From G963665185 sp963665185 (lineage in GTDB: Bacteria > Desulfobacterota > Desulfovibrionia > Desulfovibrionales > Desulfovibrionaceae), in NCBI GenBank assembly GCA_963665185.2, contig CAXXPO010000003.1, positions 157,997-221,996 on the forward strand: a stretch of 64,000 nt of DNA. Direction: 5' to 3'. Made by a program: the position numbers and the translations under genes. The notes below the pieces were generated by a model. It saw only the letters and a list, made by a program, of their open reading frames with translations. It had not been told where the DNA came from and searched no databases. Below are positions 63,291 to 64,000 of the stretch, piece after piece. Positions within the stretch are counted from its first letter, which is position 1. Each line of letters starts with the position of its first letter.

Positions 63291-64000
63291 TCAGTCCTGC
63301 GCCGTTCCGGCCTCGATGTCCTTGCCCACGGCGCGGGAAATGGTTCGCAGCAGGATCTTTTTCTTTACCGGCTTGCTCAGGTAATCGGTGCATCCGGCAT
63401 CGAAACAGCGCTCGCGGTCCTCGGGAAAGGCGTTGGCCGTAAGCGCGATGATGGGCTTGGCCGGACGGTGCTGGTCCCGTTCCCATGCCCGGATGGAGCG
63501 GGTCGCCCAGTATCCGTCCCGCTTGGGCATTTCGATGTCCATAAGGACCACGTCGTACTCGTTGGCAATGAACATCTCATAGGCTTGTTCCCCCGTCCTC
63601 GGCCGTGTCCATGGCACAGGGAAGGCGGCGCAAAAAAAAACTCCACCAGCATGCGGTTGTTTTCCGAGTCTTCAGCCAGCAACAGCCGTATGGGCTTTTC
63701 CGCGGAGGAAGCGAAGGCTCCACGGGCTGCGACGTCTCGGCGGCCCCACCGGAAACGCTGGTAAAGGCCGCGGCCACGGCCTGCCGCAGATCCGCCTCCA
63801 CCATGGGTTTTGTCAGACAGGCGGTGATGCCCCTGGCACAGTCCTCCCTGGAAGTGCCTTCGTATTCCGAACTGACAAGGGCAAAAATCCGCATGAACGG
63901 CGAGACACGCAACAGGTTCTCCGCCAGTTCCGTGCCTTCGGAGCAATTTTTCCACAGATTGACCACCGCCAGGTCGAAAGGCTGCCCCTTTGCCAAGGCG
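63291..64000 (-). pseudogene. C-terminal part of a multi-receiver response regulator or hybrid kinase, frameshifted as read; 5' end outside the window
   Basis: The frame is open to the window edge. The first visible receiver-like domain lacks a clear Asp motif but keeps T-K-P-M. The second is complete: L-L-L-A-E-D-S-E-N-N, V-L-M-D-I-E-M-P (phosphorylated Asp), A-L-T-A-N and D-Y-L-S-K-P-V. Three breaks: near 63710-63740 (an apparent missing base), an extra base in A9 at 63632-63640, and an extra base in C5 at 63590-63594. Corrected, it reads through to 63291. Whether a kinase domain lies upstream cannot be seen. Confidence 0.7.

Overview
The window looks like a GC-rich chromosome segment from a sulfate-reducing delta-proteobacterium of the Desulfovibrionales (Desulfovibrio/Pseudodesulfovibrio type). 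I infer this from gene content: an adenosylcobalamin-dependent ribonucleotide reductase, a tungsten-type aldehyde:ferredoxin oxidoreductase with a polyferredoxin, a MucR/Ros-type regulator, a TPR protein of a type I know from Desulfovibrio, sigma-54 promoters and many strong intergenic hairpins. No rRNA, tRNA, CRISPR array, transposase or prophage was recognised.

Layout. 1-1.9 kb: the 3' part of a BPL_N-domain gene and a higBA toxin-antitoxin pair. 1.9-2.9 kb: a hairpin-rich, 200-bp tandem repeat array leading into valS (2.9-5.6 kb). 5.8-9.8 kb: a ModF-like double ABC ATPase divergent from nrdJ. 10-11.7 kb: a Fur-box methyltransferase gene broken by one base, then trmJ. 12-19.1 kb (minus): a FadL-type porin, a hydantoinase A plus histone-deacetylase-like pair that overlap, and a polyferredoxin plus AOR pair that overlap. 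19.3-26.1 kb (minus): a treS-maltokinase, treZ, malQ trehalose/glycogen cluster with many frameshifts. 26.4-34.2 kb (plus): a frameshifted O-antigen-ligase-like membrane protein, the TPR protein, the MucR-type regulator and a giant two-module CoA-enzyme activase/dehydratase-like protein. 34.4-39 kb: a periplasmic beta carbonic anhydrase, an 87-bp repeat array and an ABC importer operon that also encodes an MBL-fold enzyme. 39.5-43.9 kb: two tandem paralogous chemoreceptors. 44.1-45 kb: an AhpD-like protein and a hotdog thioesterase behind a sigma-54 promoter. 45.2-53 kb: an acetoin dehydrogenase locus (acoC, Lin0512, acoA, acoB, acoX, DUF6506) divergent from its sigma-54 activator acoR, with a near-consensus -24/-12 promoter and two matched activator-like sites. 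53.1-61 kb (minus): an envelope operon of RND adaptor, RND pump, CorA and a large MscS channel. 61.2-64 kb: a frameshifted HD-GYP protein, an AMIN-like exported protein and the C-terminal end of a multi-receiver regulator.

A striking global property is that at least eight otherwise well-conserved genes are interrupted by single-base indels, mostly one extra base in a short homopolymer. Correcting each indel restores one uninterrupted frame with no other stop codons. This points to sequencing or assembly indels more than to gene decay, but the trehalose cluster carries six of them and could be decaying. Interrupted genes are listed as pseudogenes as read, with the restored product described.

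The non-coding part is unusually structured: a 200-bp unit with four hairpins repeated 3.5 times before valS; a dispersed 122-bp element (two copies) related to an 87-bp unit repeated three times; several perfect hairpins with 20-27 bp arms; and a recurrent 23-25 nt hairpin directly after plus-strand genes.
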